6,208 nucleotides of DNA. It comes from Microbacteriaceae bacterium (GTDB taxonomy: Bacteria > Actinomycetota > Actinomycetes > Actinomycetales > Microbacteriaceae). Position 1 is the stretch's first letter; each line of letters starts with the position of its first letter. The DNA is taken from assembly GCA_025464125.1 (NCBI GenBank), contig JAODLU010000243.1:1-6208 (forward strand), written 5' to 3'. The position numbers and the translations under genes are program-made. This document shows positions 5,042 through 6,208 of this stretch, in pieces. The notes below the pieces were generated by a model. That model did not search any database. It saw only the letters and a list, made by a program, of their open reading frames with translations, and was not told the origin of the DNA.

Positions 5042-6208
5042 ATGAGCGAGAGCCTGCACCGCCAGCCGACTGCAATCGATGCGATCGCTGAGCAATGGGT
5101 CGAGACAGAACTGCAACTCTTCCCCGAGTATCGGGTATACCTCGGTCGACCCGGTCGCGAGGGCGAATATGCTGACTATTCGCCAACTGGCGCCGAGCGC
5201 GCGGCTGACGAGACCGCTGCTGCACTCCTGCTGATTCGCGAGTCCACTCCGGTCGACGCGGTGGACGAGGTGACCAAGCTCGACCTGTCCCGCACGCTCC
5301 AGCTGTCCCTCGATAAGCATGAGGCGGGTTTCGACCGGCGCGACCTGAACGTGATTGCGTCCCCGGCGCAGGGGCTGCGCGAGATCTTCGACCTCATGCC
5401 GACGGAATCCGTTGAAGACTGGCAGCACATCGCCGAGCGAATGCACGCTCTTCCAGCCGCGATGATCGGCTATCTCGAGACGCTTCGGTCTGGCATCGAC
5501 AGCGGTCATGTGCCCGCGATCCGCCAGGTGCGGGAGGTGATGGCCCAGGCTGAGAAGCACGGGTCGGGCACCGGATTCTTCTTCGAGCTCGCAACTCAGG
5601 CGCAGGTCGACCTGCCATCGACTGTGGTCGCAGAACTGCAGTCGGGGGCGGAAGCTTCAGCCGCCGCATACAGGGGGCTCGTGGCCTTTCTCGGCGACGA
5701 ACTGGCCCCGCATGCTGCGGAGAAGGATGCGGTAGGCAGGGAGATCTACGAACTGGCTTCCCGCGATTTCCTTGGAGCGACGATCGACCTCGACGAGACG
5801 TACGAGTGGGGCATCGAGGAGCTAAAACGCATGACCGCCGAGCAGGAGCGCGTTGCCCGCGACATCCTGCCCGGTGCATCGGTGGCTGAAGCCATTGCAT
5901 TCCTCGACCAGGACAAAAGCCGCAAGCTGCATGGCACAGACGCGCTGCAGGCGTGGATGCAGGAGACGAGCGACCGGGCAGTCGACGAACTCGGCAGGGT
6001 GCACTTCGACATCCCCGAGGAGGTGCGGCGGCTGGAGTGCCGCATCGCTCCGACCCAGGAGGGCGGCATCTATTACACCCCGCCGAGCGACGACTTCGCC
6101 CGCGCCGGCCGCATGTGGTGGAGCGTGCCGGAGGGTGTCACCGAGTTCGACACATGGCGCGAGCTGACAACCGTATTTCATGAGGGAGTGCCGGGGCATC
6201 ACCTGCAG
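5042..6208 (+). CDS. DUF885 (COG4805) family predicted metallopeptidase-like protein, 3' end cut by window
   Basis: The frame is open from ATG 5042 to the last base, giving 389 residues; family members are usually about 550-600 residues, so the C-terminal third is missing. The last visible residues carry the family's most conserved motif, HEGVPGHHL (380-388), a histidine/glutamate arrangement suggesting a zinc-binding peptidase site like that of HExxH enzymes. Earlier family-like features are the helical N-terminal half, GTGFFFELA (about 175-183), and the GGIYYTPPS stretch (347-355) before the active site. No signal peptide or membrane segment is seen at the N-terminus, so a cytoplasmic location is likely. 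A GTG at 5039, one codon upstream, is an alternative start, but it would sit only 3 bases from the -10 element. The gene follows HPr by 28 bases but shares no obvious function with the PTS genes. Actual substrate and activity are unknown; no function is asserted beyond the motif. Confidence 0.88.
   Translation, partial: MSESLHRQPTAIDAIAEQWVETELQLFPEYRVYLGRPGREGEYADYSPTGAERAADETAAALLLIRESTPVDAVDEVTKLDLSRTLQLSLDKHEAGFDRRDLNVIASPAQGLREIFDLMPTESVEDWQHIAERMHALPAAMIGYLETLRSGIDSGHVPAIRQVREVMAQAEKHGSGTGFFFELATQAQVDLPSTVVAELQSGAEASAAAYRGLVAFLGDELAPHAAEKDAVGREIYELASRDFLGATIDLDETYEWGIEELKRMTAEQERVARDILPGASVAEAIAFLDQDKSRKLHGTDALQAWMQETSDRAVDELGRVHFDIPEEVRRLECRIAPTQEGGIYYTPPSDDFARAGRMWWSVPEGVTEFDTWRELTTVFHEGVPGHHLQ

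Noticed and set aside
4871..5560. 229-codon open frame on the minus strand across HPr and the start of the DUF885 gene
   Set aside because: It crosses two well-supported plus-strand genes, has no recognisable motif, and is Arg/Ser-rich as is usual for GC-rich shadow frames.
6203..6208. CTGCAG at the window end as a cloning border
   Set aside because: The same hexamer occurs elsewhere in the window and the DUF885 motif simply continues into it; there is no sign of vector or junction.

Overview
This high-GC window (roughly 60% by eye, many GTG starts, GC-rich third positions) looks like an actinobacterial chromosome, probably Micrococcales/Microbacteriaceae-like. That placement rests on gene content, codon choice and locus layout, not on a marker gene. 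All eight genes are on the + strand and packed tightly, with no stretch over 70 bases between genes. No RNA genes, insertion sequences, CRISPR arrays or phage genes were seen.

Layout. 1-558: C-terminal part of a DeoR-type sugar-phosphate-responsive repressor, entering from the left edge. 555-1508: PfkB-family ketohexose-phosphate kinase of the 1-phosphofructokinase/tagatose-6-phosphate kinase branch, overlapping the regulator by 4 bases. 1577-2818, 2851-3159 and 3162-3629: a mannitol-type PTS permease split into separate IIC, IIB and IIA proteins. 3635-4675: a zinc-dependent medium-chain dehydrogenase of the sorbitol/galactitol-phosphate dehydrogenase type. 4744-5013: HPr, the general PTS phosphocarrier. 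5042-6208: a DUF885 metallopeptidase-like protein cut by the right edge, probably a separate unit with its own leaderless promoter.

How the genes work together (inference). HPr passes phosphate to IIA (His71), then IIB (Cys16), and IIC imports and phosphorylates a polyol. The zinc dehydrogenase oxidises the polyol phosphate to a ketose phosphate. The PfkB kinase makes the bisphosphate for aldolase, and the DeoR protein senses a phosphorylated intermediate. The order regulator - kinase - permease - HPr matches the fructose PTS locus known from Corynebacterium (fruR-fruK-ptsF-ptsH). Here the place of the fructose permease is taken by a mannitol-type permease plus a dehydrogenase. No mannitol-1-phosphate 5-dehydrogenase (MtlD) is present, and the IIC has two insertions relative to the enterobacterial and Bacillus MtlA sequences as I remember them, so the substrate may not be plain mannitol.

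The most useful second looks are this cassette-swapped locus and its implied pathway, the IIC insertions, the domain fission that left a linker remnant on IIC, a strong inverted-repeat cluster inside the IIB gene, and the leaderless promoter in front of the DUF885 gene.
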